Counted from the stretch's first letter, positions 10,812 through 21,195 are shown. The stretch: 27,738 nucleotides of DNA from Suillus spraguei (GCA_016800925.1 JABCPU010000750.1:1-27738); one strand, 5' to 3'. The notes: a model not told the origin generated them from the letters alone. Numbers and translations are program-made.

Positions 10812-11581
10812 TGTCATATACCATACTTCTAATCTCAGATCCGATCATATCCGTCCAGATCCGATCGTTTCCATATCCATCCGGTCCACAGATCCTGTCT
10901 GGACCACCCGTCTGAATGTACTCACTTCTTGCACCTTAACTCCCTGGTGAACATCTGCGTCTATCTCCTTTCGTCATTTCTCCTACTACCAGTACTCCAG
11001 CTGTTTATATTTCCATCCTGTGTTACTGATCCGTTTCCTGTGTTCATTTCTGATTCATGCTTACTGATCCGCTGTGCAATAACTAATAGACTTCCGTTAC
11101 ACTTCATACATAGCCCTCGGTCCCGGACTTGCTGATTATCCGTCTTAGATACTTACTGTATATAAACCACTTGTAGATCTCCGTAGAACCTTAGTTCGAA
11201 TATCATCTTAGATTCTACTCATTCTGCCTTCTCCGGACTTAAGCCACTCTCCGCTTTAAAGTCACCTTCCGAGACTTAGGATTGATTCCTATAGTCTATA
11301 CCTCCGACTCTATCTTCGGATAGTCCATCTCCGTTAGTTTCTAGTTAGGAACTTGTTCCGAAACTAGCCTTAATCTCTGTCCTCCCCTTACGTTCCGAAT
11401 AACCTTCGGACGTATCATATCCGACACCTTCGGACACCCGGATCCGTCACGCAACTCCTCCCGGGTCTTCGGACGAATAACTCCTCCCTGAAATAAGGGG
11501 CATTACTCGAGAAAGGGGCACAGTGTACGAACTGAGGCCAAAGCCCTTCGGATCTCTCTACCCTTGAGTACAGTCTTAACA
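10812..11581 (+). mobile_element. Family-E LTR (E2), 5' LTR of a truncated gypsy element
   Basis: Same 770-777 bp sequence as E1, from TGTCATATACC to GTCTTAACA. Here the right side is not a duplication of the left flank (CTAGG against GTATA). Instead a gypsy gag follows on +, which fixes the orientation of the family. The element's pol and 3' LTR have been deleted. Confidence 0.88.
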
Positions 11582-12082
11582 GTATATTCGAACTCAAACC
11601 TTTCCGAGTAACTTAGCAACCATCCCATATCATGCCTCCCCGTAAACTCAGAACACACTCCGAGGAGCCGGACTTGGTCCGATCCAACGAGATCCCACAC
11701 CCATCGTCCAAACATTTACCAGTTTCTCTCAACGCCGCGCAAGCATGAGCGACATAGGTCAAAGTATCTCCACCTGTCAAGCCAGACCGGATCCGATAAC
11801 ACCAACTCGGAACCCAGATAACCCAGACTCCAATTCGCGCCCGACCATTCGCTTTGATGATGAGCTGCGCAGTAATCTACCAGATGATGAAGTTGATGAT
11901 CGGACAATGAGGACCTGGATGACGAAGAAGATAAAATCCACCTAAGCCCTCAGGACCAGGTCCTAGCCCAACTATCCGTAGCCATTAACCACCTCGCTCG
12001 CAGTAGCCGTCGCACCCCCACCTCGGATGATAGCAAAGTCAAAGTCCGTGAGCCAGATACCTTCGATGGGTCCGAACGGTAC
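11582..12082 (+). pseudogene. Gypsy gag N-terminal fragment
   Basis: Starts at ATG 11632 (MPPRKLRTHSEEPDL). A frame change leads into MSDIGQSIS (11745 onward) with an acidic stretch, and a second shift near 11905 leads to LSPQDQVLAQLSVAINHLA and SKVKVREPDTFDGSE (about 12034-12078). I associate the last block, which leads into the capsid-like domain, with basidiomycete chromovirus gag. Gag would assemble the virus-like particle and bind element RNA. It ends abruptly at 12082 against a family-B LTR end, before any zinc knuckle. Confidence 0.8.
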
Positions 12083-12186
12083 TGCTAAATGGGGTAAGAC
12101 AGCCATGGACAAGTGTTATCTCCTGTAGACGTGAGACGAGTGTCAAAATATGGGGTTTTAAGCCCAGTGCCAATATGTTTGTTACA
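12083..12186 (+). mobile_element. Family-B LTR fragment, 3' end
   Basis: Matches the reverse complement of 16229 to about 16335, through GGGGTTTTAAGCCCAG to the terminus TTTGTTACA at 12186. Together with 10705-10811 it brackets the family-E insertion. About 200 bp of B sequence is missing between them. Confidence 0.8.
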
Positions 12187-12376
12187 TTGGATTGGATATG
12201 GACACAGATCAGATATGGACACGGATTGGATATGGACACGGATGGATATGGATTGGAGTGAATGGGTGGATTGGATATGTGAGCTGGATTAGATGGGTGG
12301 ACTGGGATGTATAGATTGGGTGTCTGGATGTCCATGGATTGGATCTGATCTAGACCTGAATGTACGGTCTATGACA

Positions 12377-12850
12377 CCTACGGAGACTGGAGTATCGCTA
12401 CCAATCTCTGGATTGAAGCACTTTCCTTTATCATGCCTTGGAAAGAATCCGAATTATGAAGTTACAAGAGATATGTCTCAGGATTCTTCATTGATGTCCA
12501 CTATAATCTCCACTCCCAAATCCTTGACTTTGATAAAGCATGTCGTCTCAAAATTGAAGGGCAAAAGTACTTGCGCTTTGACGCCATCTCCAAGTTCTGA
12601 TGTCTCGAAGTTTCACACCTCTCATCTCTCGGAATGGTCGCATTCTCCGAAATTCAACAGTTATCCTCCTCAAATTCCAGGGAGAAAGTGTTTGGAAAGG
12701 GAGGGGGAGGAGGAAAGAAACCGTTACAATTGGGTTCGTCAGGACGAGGAGAACCTTGTCACAACTGGAATTGCAGAGCCTGTGATAAGTCCACTACCGA
12801 ATGTCCGTGGTTCCACATCTGTAGCAAGTGTCGAGGGGGTCGCAAATGAG
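12377..12850 (+). pseudogene. DIRS-like element: gag-like ORF, C-terminal part with CCCH motif
   Basis: Continues from 10140 with GDWSIATNLWIEALSFIMPW, then VSGFFIDVHYNLHSQILDFD, with two in-frame stops (near 12448 and 12599). After a Gly/Lys-rich stretch (KGGGGGKK) comes PCHNWNCRACDKSTTECPWF followed by HICSKC. This gives a C-x7-C-x6-C-x3-H zinc motif plus C-x2-C. In this element type the Cys/His module is thought to bind nucleic acid. The W/Y-spaced helical segment followed by a CCCH motif and RT is the layout I associate with DIRS-like elements of mushrooms. Confidence 0.75.
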
Positions 12851-13049
12851 GAGACTGCCCAGTGGCAAAGGCTTCTAAATGAGTCTATTGCACATGGTCA
12901 ACTATTTCACAGGAGAATGATTTGGGGAGAAGAATCTGAAACTCTTAGTGGTACGGCCTTATGGACTGAAATGGCCAAACCTTTACCATGTCCCCCTCTC
13001 TCTCAGTTTGAGAATGTTCCAGCTCTTATGACCGTTGCTAATAACCCTG

Positions 13050-14050
13050 ATATTTTCCGAGTTTCTACTCCATTAATATTGACCGCTTTGAGACTATCCT
13101 TACTCAAGCTAATCACCCTAATCCTCCTTTCGTTCAGTCTGTTTGTCAAGGACTACGCAAAGGATTTTGGCCTTGGGCTGACACCCAGTATGGAACCTAT
13201 CCCACTACTTGGGACATACCTTCCCTACACCCTTGTCTGTCCTCGAGTGTGACTTTCTATGCAGTCAATTATTAAGGAAGAGTCTGTGGGTCAGTATTCT
13301 TCCAACTTTGGCCTGGATCTCTTGCCAGGTATGTACAGTATGCCAATTCACACTGTTCCTAAAGAAGGAGGGAAATTTTGTCTTGTCACTAATCATAGTG
13401 CCGGAGAATTCTCTCTCAATTTGATGATTGCAAAGGAGGACATCGCTGGAGTTACTCTTGACAATGTCCAGGATCTTGGAGGAGCTTTGCGAGAGTATCG
13501 TCATTCCTATCCTAATGACGACTTAATTATCTGGAAGGCAGATGTTTCGGAGGCTTATCGTCATATGCCCATGCATCCTTTATGGCAAATTAAACAGATT
13601 GTTTCCTTTGATGGAGAGAGGAGAGTTGACAGAGCTAACATATTTGGTGGACGTGTATCACAACAAGTCTTCCACGCCTTCATGTCACTTGTTATCTGGA
13701 TAGCCGTTTTCATTCACCTTATTCAAGCTTTCATTTACGTCAATGACTCATTCTCATTCTCCAAATTTGGTCATCTATCCTACTATGCCAAGTATCACAA
13801 AATGTTGCCTTCCAATATGGTCACACTTCTCCTACTCGGGGATGAGTTAGGAATACTGCATGAAGAGAGGAAGCAAATTTTTGGATCTCCTCTTCCAGTC
13901 ATTGGTTTTGAGGTGGATCCAAATCTGATGAAGATTACTCTTAAAGAGGAGTCCAAGAGAGGTTTAGTCCAAGAATTGAAAGATTTTGCGAGATATAAAA
14001 GGTGGAGGTCACTTCAAGATTTCGAGCATATTGTGGGATCTCTAAATTGA
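13050..14050 (+). pseudogene. DIRS-like reverse transcriptase
   Basis: The upstream block reads INIDRFETILTQANHPNPPF then GLRKGFWPWADTQYGTYP (about 13060-13200). After a frame change the RT is open at 13259-14050: LLPGMYSMPIHTVPKEGGKF, FCLVTNHSAGEFSLN, KADVSEAYRHMPMHP and a palm motif IYVNDSFSFS. The usual Y-V-D-D is Y-V-N-D (13736-13747), so a metal-binding Asp is lost. PVIGFEVDPN follows. RT of this type is found in tyrosine-recombinase (DIRS) elements, but no tyrosine recombinase is visible here, so the class is inferred from the RT alone. It is inactive. Confidence 0.82.
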
Positions 14051-14482
14051 GCACTAAATGTTTGTCCACTTTTACGCCCTGGGCTTTCGGCCATCTACGC
14101 CAAAATCACAGGAAAGACTAACTCTAAAGGGATGATTTGGTTTAATTGAAGTGTAGTCAAGGAACTTCGTTGGGCAGCATTCCTTCTAGAATGTTCGAGT
14201 GGTGTCTGTCTTTTAAAGTCCACTTCTTGGAGCTATCAACCTCTATATCAATGGACATACTTCAAGTGTTTTGTGATGCATCAGGATCTGGAATGGGATT
14301 TTGGTATCCTTCTCTCAATCTCGGTTTCCAATCTAACCTTCCCGAACATCCTCTCATGAAGGATATATTTATATTCTTTTACAAGGCTCTACGCATCGCT
14401 TCTGCAATTCATGATGCCGTCACTCATTTACCAAAAAATGGATGACTGGCTGTTTTCACAGACAGTCTCAATTTGGTATATC

Positions 14483-14957
14483 TGTTATGAACTGGGATGG
14501 CGTCACCAGCGACAGTGAAAAGACACAGACGGTCTGCTGGGAGGTTCTTACAATGTCCAGAAGAGGGCAAGGTGAAAGTACAAGGAACGCGTTCCGAGTA
14601 CGATCAAGGGTCTGGCCTCAGGGACAAGTCCGAGAGGTTCTACAAGAATAGAGACTAAGGCTAAGGAGTGCTTAGACTTGGAGACAATTCAAGACGACTT
14701 AGGTTGGAGGCCTAAGCGAAGGATGTTCCAGGTAAAACCTAGTAAGATTAAAGTAAAGAATCTACTACAAGTACACTGTGCTTATATAGGTATATATGTG
14801 CACACAGACCAGGTAACCATGAGAATGTAATTGCGTATCCTAATAAGGAAGGCATGTGTTGTACAGATGTGTTGAGCATATGAGTCAGAGTCATGTGACA
14901 TGATATACAAGTAAGAAGATAAAGGGAAAATGAATAGGGGCACGTACAACTGTAACA
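14483..14957 (-). mobile_element. Solo family-C LTR, 475 bp, TSD ATATC
   Basis: On + it runs TGTTATGAACTGGG...CAACTGTAACA. Its ends are inverted repeats (TGTTA/TAACA), and perfect 5-bp ATATC duplications flank it at 14478-14482 and 14958-14962. The strand follows gypsy2, whose own 3' LTR is the same family. It is the complete reference copy of family C in this window. Confidence 0.93.
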
Positions 14958-15051
14958 ATATCTATTCAACTCATTATCCGGCGGTCCAGGTTATAATCAT
15001 CTCTTGATGTATGTGGTGGAAGTGATCCTTGCCTTTCAAGTTGATTTCCAT

Positions 15052-15974
15052 TGTAAAGATACAATCTAGCCTGGGCTGTAGATGAACCATGGCCTAAACT
15101 AGTATGCGAGTCTTGCGCTCCGTCTAGTCTGCTTCACTTGCAAAGCAAGAGCATTCAACCCTAAAGGGAATGCTAAGTTAATATAGTTCAATAATGCCCA
15201 ACCTGTGGTGCAAGACTGCCGTCAGAGGTAGCGAGATGCTAGCGGTGACCTCCGGTCTGTGGGAAACTTGCGGTAAAACTAGCGGTAAGCATGGGAATGC
15301 GGTAGGCAAGCGGTAGCGTGAACAGTAAAACAGTGGTAGTACAAGTCGTAAAACTGCGGTAAGCGTGGGAACTTCTGCGGTAAAACAAGTGGTAGTGTAG
15401 TGGTGAAGCATGAGAAAGTGCTAGCGCTAGTGGTGAAGCGCAGGAAAGCGGTAAAGAGCGGTAGTGCATGCAGTGGTAAAGCAATTCTTAAGGAAACAGT
15501 GACTTCAGTAAAGGACTTTATTTCGTAGTGACAGTAGTGGTGACTATTCCTAAGTACCGTGTGTACTATAGGAGGGAAGTAAAAGTACCGGAATGTGTGA
15601 AGAGTCCTTTTTAACATATACTGTGAATGGCCGGAATACATAGTGAGAACGGTAGCGAGATAGAGATATTTAGCTAAGAGGCACGCAGTGAGCAAGCGGT
15701 GTCACGGAAGGTAAGGTAAGTCTTGCCATAGCTTTAGTAACAGCGGAAACGAATATGCTATGCACCAATGGATCTTAGACAGAAATGGAATGGACAGGAG
15801 GACATCAGTAGCGAGATTCAGTAAGGGGCAAGGATCCACAGAGCAAAAACAGTACCGGCGAAGCGAAAAGGGGTAATGCTTGCTATAGGGGTTTTCTTGG
15901 TAGCTACTGTAGGCAGTAACGAGAAACTTGTGTAAAACAGCACTTTCATGGTCAGCATGACTTTGTTCACTACA
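15052..15974 (+). mobile_element. Family-B solo LTR (B2), 923 bp
   Basis: Starts TGTAAAGATACAATC and ends GTTCACTACA. Flanks are CCAT (15048-15051) and CCGT (15975-15978), a 4-bp duplication with one CpG to CpA change. Removing the LTR and one CCAT restores the RNase H frame. It has the same GGTAA/GGTAGT-rich interior as B1. Orientation is arbitrary. Confidence 0.85.
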
Positions 15975-16024
15975 CCGTGTTTTCCACATATCTGGAGAAG
16001 GCAACACCATCGCAGATCATCTTT

Positions 16025-17389
16025 TGTTACAAACTGGGATGGCGTCACCAGTGACAGTGATAAGACACAGACGGTCTGCTGGGAGGTTCGACTACATTCA
16101 AAAGAGAATGAGGACTACTACTTAGGAAAGGTTCCAAGTAGGATCAAGGGTTCAGTCGAAGAGTTGCGACTCTAAGACGATCGGTATAATAGAGACTAAG
16201 GCTAAGGAGTGCTTAGACATAGAGACGATGTAACAAACATATTGGCGCTGGGCTTAAAACCCCATATTTTGACACTCGTCTCACGTCTACAGGAGATAAC
16301 ACTTGTCCATGGCATCTTACCCCTTAGCAGTTCTGGCAGCATCCATGCTTACCACACCGTACCGACTGCTGCACCAGTTCACGAACCGATGTCCTTCCAT
16401 GTCCTTGCGCATCGCATAGCTCATTTGGTGGTAGTTTGTTTTTGTTCGTTATCACTGATTCCACAGCAAGCCTTATTACATGTTGCCTTGTGCCGCAGCA
16501 CTCGGCTATGTTTACTTACAGCAGTTACTACACTCCAGTGCTGCTAATCTCGCCTAGAGTATTCCGAGTACATACAAATTAGGATATAAGCACCACATAC
16601 CCCACGATACAGTACCTGATTTTACCCCATTGCACGTACTATAGGTCAGGATTATTGTCTAGCTCTGGATCTACCCAGTAGTGGACATAGTCTTTAAAGT
16701 TCACTTATCGCTTGTTAATTCATCACGCTCATTCTCCGTTACTGCTGGCATACCGCTGGACTTTTGATTGATACTTTGACTGAACTTCTCACGCTCCGCT
16801 ACTTTACCACTGAAAGTACCGCAGACTTCTTTACTGTTTCCTCGCACCACTCACAACCTTACTGCTACCGCTGAGACCATCGCTCGACATTGCTCGCTCA
16901 ACACAACTGTTACTGACTTTATCTCAACGGGTAGCACCACTACGCACGACGCTAGTTCCGGCAGTATCATCGCTGACCGCGGCAACTTACTGCTGACCTC
17001 GACGCTTGTTTCGCAAATAAGTTAGACTCGAACTTAACCATACTAAATAGGCATTTCCCTTTAGGGCTGAACGCTCTTGTTCTTACAAGTGAAGCAGACT
17101 AGACGGAGCGCAAGACTAACATACTAGTTTATACAGCCCAAGCTAGGTTGTATCTTTACAATGATTCAGATGACTTAGGTTGGAGACCTAAGCGAAGGAT
17201 ATTCCAGTTAAAACCCAGTAAGATTAAAGTAAGGTATACAAGTGTAATACAATGTGCTTAAATAAGCAAATATGTGCGCACGGACCAGAGAGACGTGAGA
17301 ACGTAAGTGCGTATCCAAAGAAGGAAGGCGACTATAGTACAAATGCATTGAGCATATGAGTCAGAGTCATGTCACATACGACTGTAACA
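16025..17389 (-). mobile_element. Family-C LTR, 3' LTR of gypsy2, interrupted by B3
   Basis: The LTR occupies 16025-16228 and 17161-17389 (433 bp), starting TGTTACAAACTGGG and ending GACTGTAACA on +. On the minus strand it directly follows the gypsy2 PPT, so it is that element's 3' LTR. Its outer end sits in the RNase H codons of the DIRS-like element. The LTR sequence re-joins as gagacgaTTCAGATGAC after B3 and one 4-bp duplication are removed. Confidence 0.85.
16229..17160 (-). mobile_element. Family-B solo LTR (B3), 932 bp
   Basis: On + it runs TGTAACAAACATATTGG...GTATCTTTACA, the reverse of B1 and B2. Flanks are ACGA (16225-16228) and ATGA (17161-17164), a 4-bp duplication with one CpG to TpG change. 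It is the best copy for defining the family's far end, which is decayed in B1 and B2. No coding is seen. Confidence 0.85.
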
Positions 17390-17401
17390 TTACCCCGTTT
17401 T
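17390..17401 (-). other. Gypsy2 polypurine tract
   Basis: On the minus strand AAAACGGGGTAA abuts the LTR start TGTTACAG, 20 bp after the stop of the zinc-knuckle ORF. It shows that this ORF lies inside the element, next to the 3' LTR. Confidence 0.7.
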
Positions 17402-17420
17402 ACACATAAAGTCACCGACT

Positions 17421-18901
17421 TTATTCATCCTGATTAGCGTAATAGACGGGATCGTTGCTATACTCGTAGTCTTCATCAAGAACTGAACCACTCATCACAT
17501 ACACGGCTTCTTCAACTCCAGCATGTCGTTTTGAATCTTGTCTAGCTGCTGCTCGAGTTTGTTCATCGTCAAGCTGTTGTTCCAAGAAAAAGCACGTTGT
17601 AGAAGCCGTTGTCCTTCCAAGTTAAGGTGAAGGGGGCAGTTCCGACTCGTTGGGGACAGTAAATGGATAAATGAGTCGGCGCCCAATACCGACAAACCCC
17701 ACACTGGTATTCTCCACAATTCTTCTGACAATGCCCGAGTAGTCCGCAGACGCAGCATTTCATTTCTCATCAGGATTGGAGTTGGCTTTTCAAAGTGGAG
17801 TTGGAGCGATGATGCGGCAGTGAGGACTCACAGAACGTGTGCGTTTCTTCCCTCATTTACGAGTAATACGTCTAAGGGCTCACTCGTTGCTAGAGCGAAT
17901 GTCGTTGACTTGACAATCATCGATGGTATAAATAGAGGGTGCTGGTGTCACAGCTGCAGCAACCAATTCGTCTGGGTCTGAGGATGTTGTGGGCCCTAGA
18001 GCTTCTATGAGGATGGGAATGGTAGAGTTGAAAATGCGAGGGACAACCATAGGAGGATGGATGTGAAGGTCTTTTAATAGTTGACCGAGCGCATTGACTT
18101 CGACAGGCTCGTTATCTAGTTCTTTTGTCACATGAGTCCCGAGCGTGATAATCTCAGCAAGCTCGTTATGTAGTGCATTAGTTACGAACTTTTTCGTGCG
18201 TGGCACGGCATTCAGTGAACAGATGAGGAGGTTCTGTGTCCTCATCAAGCATAATGGTAGTATTGATTGGCAAAGGCGTGGGTTGCATTTCAGAATGGTG
18301 GATAGCGTCGATTAAGCAGCTACCAATCCTCTCGCTTCTCTAGAATTGACCGTTGCTCCTTCAAGTTCTCCGATGATGGCATCAGCTGTGTTATTTGCTT
18401 CCTGAACAGCAGCGAGTAAGCCAGTAAGGGCAGTGATATTAGAATGAGTGCCCGAATCATGGGTGGAAGGAGCAGGAATTGGAAGTGGATCTCTTTGTGG
18501 AGAGGGAGGTCTCGCCACACCTGCTCGATGCTCGGCCACGATGTGAATAGCCGTCTCAACATCAGCCTTAAAGAATTGGGAAGAAGAAGCAGCCCGTAAG
18601 AGCGAATGCATTTCTGGCAGTGTAGGATTTGCTGATGGATAGCATCATCTTGAATGTCGTGGCATATGGTTTCGATGAGGGCAGCTGTGTGGATGATGTT
18701 GGTGAGGAGGATAGTGACAAATGCATCCTTGCTGGTAAGGATCTTTTCAATCTCAGTTGCGTGTCCAGGACAGAGGAGGGCTTCAACGAAGGAGTTTCGT
18801 CGATGTTTCTGATGAGGTCGGCATAGTGGTCAGTGGTGGTATAAGTTTCTTCAGCGACAGGGTGGATGTAAGCAGTGGGAATGAAGTTTTGGAAAGGTCA
18901 T
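17421..18901 (-). pseudogene. Gypsy2 downstream ORF with CCHC zinc knuckles (gag-like)
   Basis: Lies between the chromodomain stop (18931) and the PPT. Reading frames change several times. Open segments include 18312-18611 (ETAIHIVAEHRAGVARPPSP), 17880-18248 and 17569-17763. The last holds CCVCGLLGHCQKNC, a C-x2-C-x4-H-x4-C zinc knuckle, then CGVCRYWAPTHLSIYC, a variant C-x2-C-x6-H-x4-C. The tail after another shift is acidic (SVLDEDYEYSNDP) and ends in TAA at 17421-17423. A helical, low-complexity front with knuckles near the end resembles a retroelement gag, which normally precedes pol; here it follows pol. gypsy1 has a short ORF at the same place. The function is inferred, not shown. Confidence 0.65.
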
Positions 18902-18930
18902 ATTGAATGGTTTATGGGGCTGGTTCGACT

Positions 18931-19358
18931 TCAAAGGGCATGTCGTTTCTTATAAGCATTCAAGATTCGTGCAGAGTTTGCTAAATTCTTTTCGGGGATC
19001 CATTTGTTATCTCCCGATGAATATCCTTTCCAAGAGACAAGATAGCGTCGGTGATTACCGGTTCCTTTATGGGAAAGAATTGCTTCTACTTTGTATTCTT
19101 CTTCTTCTTCAATGATATCAGGCGGTGGTTCAGGAAGTTCGGGCCATGTACGTCTGTTTCGCTATAGGAGATAACATGGAAGCATGGAAAGTGGGGTGAA
19201 TTTTCCATTGTGGAGGGAGTTTGAGTGAATGTGATAGGCGATAAGACATTAGTGATCGGGAAAGGGTATGCTTTGGTGCAAGTTTTCGCGATGGGAGTTT
19301 GAGTCTAAGATTAGCAGCAGATAGCCAAACCTTATCTCTGATCTTCCATGGTTGGTAC
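18931..19358 (-). pseudogene. Gypsy2 integrase C-terminus and chromodomain
   Basis: About 19170-19200 reads HPTFHASML, the GPY/F-region counterpart of KIHPMFHA in gypsy1. The chromodomain (18931 to about 19115) reads [26 protein letters not shown] and NKWIPEKNL, and stops at TGA 18931-18933 after AYKKRHAL. The linker between is frame-shifted. It is nearly the same as 1227-1532 on the other strand. The downstream gag-like ORF starts about 30 bp later. Confidence 0.85.
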
Positions 19359-20347
19359 TTATCTCCTCAGGATCATTCTGCCATTGTTTGCATGGCAATA
19401 TTGTGGCATGCAATGGCTTCTTCTTGGATCTTCTGCTGCTGGTATGGTAGAATCAGGGATTAAATGGGGAATGACGCGGGGTTCATATCCCATCATGAGA
19501 AAGAATGGCAAAGCATTTGGCATCGTGTTTTCGATGATTGTGAATGAACTCAGCATAGGGAGATGTTCTATCCAATCTCCAGGGTTGTTGCGGCAGTAGA
19601 TATACAAATATGTTTCTAATTCTTGATTGAGCCGCTCAGTTTGACCATCAGTCTGGGGGTGGTAAGCCGTAGATGGGGCGATGGCATAGTCGAGGAGTCG
19701 GGCAAGTTCTTTTGAGAAATGAGATAGGAACTGCGGGCCACGATCGGAGATGACTTTGTCATGGAGTCCAAATTGGCGATAAACATGTTTCAAAAATAAC
19801 TTGGCAACGCCTTCGGAAGTGATGGTTTTAAGGCAAGGGATGATAATTACCCCCTTATAAGGCCATGGTCCACCATGACCATGATACTATCAAAGCCCCC
19901 TGACACGGGGAGGTCAGTGATCAAGTCAATGGAGATTTGCGAAAAAGGGCGGAAGCAGAGGAAGGGATTGGCACAAGGGGAGGGCGGACCGGATGCGTGT
20001 CAGACTTCATTTGCTGACAAAGGGCGCAACCCTCGACATATTTATGGATGTAGGCACCCATAGAGGGCCACCAAGCTTCCTGCTTAACAAGCTTTCAGTT
20101 TTGAAATGACCAGGATGACCAGCAGTGATATGATCATGATAATGATTAAGGATGGCAGCGCGATGGTCGGGAGGAATGTAAGCGTGGTTCTTGAAATAGA
20201 GTACATCACGATCAATCTTCCAATCGGACAATGCCGACTTCATAGGAGGAAGACAAAACCGTCTAATGCATCTGACGCTGTTTTGAATACAGGGTCATCC
20301 AAGGGATCAGAAGTAGCCAATACATCAAGTAGATCATTGTCGATAAG
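19359..20347 (-). pseudogene. Gypsy2 integrase zinc module and core
   Basis: From the right: LIDNDLLDVLATSDPLDD (about 20295-20346), then MKSALSDWKIDRDVLYFKNH and the zinc module HYHDHITAGHPGHFKT (open 20007-20243, shifted before its Cys pair). The DDE core at 19359-19793 has SDRGPQF, STAYHPQTDGQTERLNQELE and a late frameshift after WIEHLP. The catalytic Asp and Glu of this part are present. A family-A fragment at 20348 separates it from RNase H, and about 100 bp of coding is missing at that junction. Confidence 0.88.
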
Positions 20348-21195
20348 TGTCATATACCGTACATTCAGGTCTAGATCAAATTCAATCCATGGACACCCAG
20401 ACACCCAATCTACACATATCCGATCCACCCATCCAATCCAGTTCACATATCCGATCCACCCATCCACTCCACTCCATATCCGATCCATGTCCATATCCGA
20501 TCTGTGTCTATATCCAATCCGAGTTCATATTCGAACTATTCCCGCGCACCTGCGCATCACCCCTTTTAGAATATACCTGTGTCTCTGGCTTTTGGGTATC
20601 TCTGTGCTTCTGGCTCTCAGTGATCTCTGCCTCCGTCTTGATAAGTATTTCATACAAGCTTCATCTCCGAGTTCATAGCCTTATGTCCGCTGTACTTTTG
20701 TGTTTCCATATGCTTCAGACATAGCCTCGGACTATCTGTACTTACCCTCTGGCATGCTCCTACAGTATATAAACTTGTAGTACAACTCCTGCAGACCTGA
20801 GTCTGATTCATTGTTCCTACTTCTGTATATTCCTTTGATTACTCTATATCCTGTTATCATGTCTATATAACTCCGTTTCTGTTCTTGCACTTGGGCTCCA
20901 GCACTTGTAAGCTTCTGACTCAGGCCTATGGGATCACTGCCTAGGCCGGAGCTTTGATCCTATGTCCTATAATCTTTCCAGACTTCGTCCATCTCCATCT
21001 ATCATCTGTTTCACCTCCAACTCTACCTTTGGTAGTCTTATACTGTCTGTTTCTATTCCGGACCTTGTCCAGAGTAGTCTATACTATCTCTACACCATAT
21101 CCGGACCTACTCCTCTCTAGTAAACACTTCCTCTAAGATCCACAGAGCTATGCTCGTCCAATCATCGCTCCTCCGCTCCTTCCGCTCCTCCGCTC
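20348..21195 (+). mobile_element. Family-A LTR fragment (A3) inside gypsy2
   Basis: Starts TGTCATATACCGTACATTC, the reverse complement of the A2 end, and runs about 848 bp into a CGCTCCTC-type repeat (21160-21195) that also occurs in A1 and A2. The remaining end of the LTR is absent, and the gypsy2 codons that should lie next to it are gone, so this is an insertion plus deletion. It contains only incidental open frames. Confidence 0.8.

Larger units (their letters stand above)
10141..12376 (-). mobile_element. Family-A LTR (A2) with nested B and E pieces, TSD CCTAC
   Basis: Starts TGTTATGACCATGC and ends GTCTATGACA, as A1 does. It is flanked by a perfect 5-bp duplication CCTAC at 10136-10140 and 12377-12381. 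Real family-A sequence covers 10141 to about 10700 and 12187-12376. The middle has been replaced by family-B fragments and a family-E LTR with gag. Roughly 600-900 bp of the A middle is absent compared with A1, so deletion accompanied the nesting. Confidence 0.88.
14051..16024 (+). pseudogene. DIRS-like RNase H, in three pieces
   Basis: Coding pieces are 14051-14482, 14963-15051 and 15979-16024, separated by a solo C LTR and a B LTR. They read LQVFCDASGSGMGFWYP, FFYKALRIASAIHDAVTHLP, (stop) LAVFTDSLNLVYL, then FNSLSGGPGYNHLLMYVVE, FQVDFH and VFHISGEGNTIADHLL. The Asp residues of CDASG and FTDSL are kept. The Glu I expect in the F-x-E-A-L position is Lys. Frames re-join exactly when each insertion and one target duplication are removed. 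The downstream part, where a recombinase would lie, is cut off by gypsy2 at 16025. Confidence 0.8.

Noticed and set aside
12293..13252. 319-codon continuous ORF
   Set aside because: It begins inside a family-A LTR. The recognisable protein blocks of the DIRS-like element lie in other frames over most of it.
15279..15695. 138-codon minus-strand ORF
   Set aside because: It lies wholly inside a family-B LTR and is low-complexity; no equivalent full-length frame is kept in B1 or B3.
20106..20678. 190-codon + strand ORF
   Set aside because: It runs across the gypsy2 integrase antisense and a family-A LTR, so it is a chance frame.
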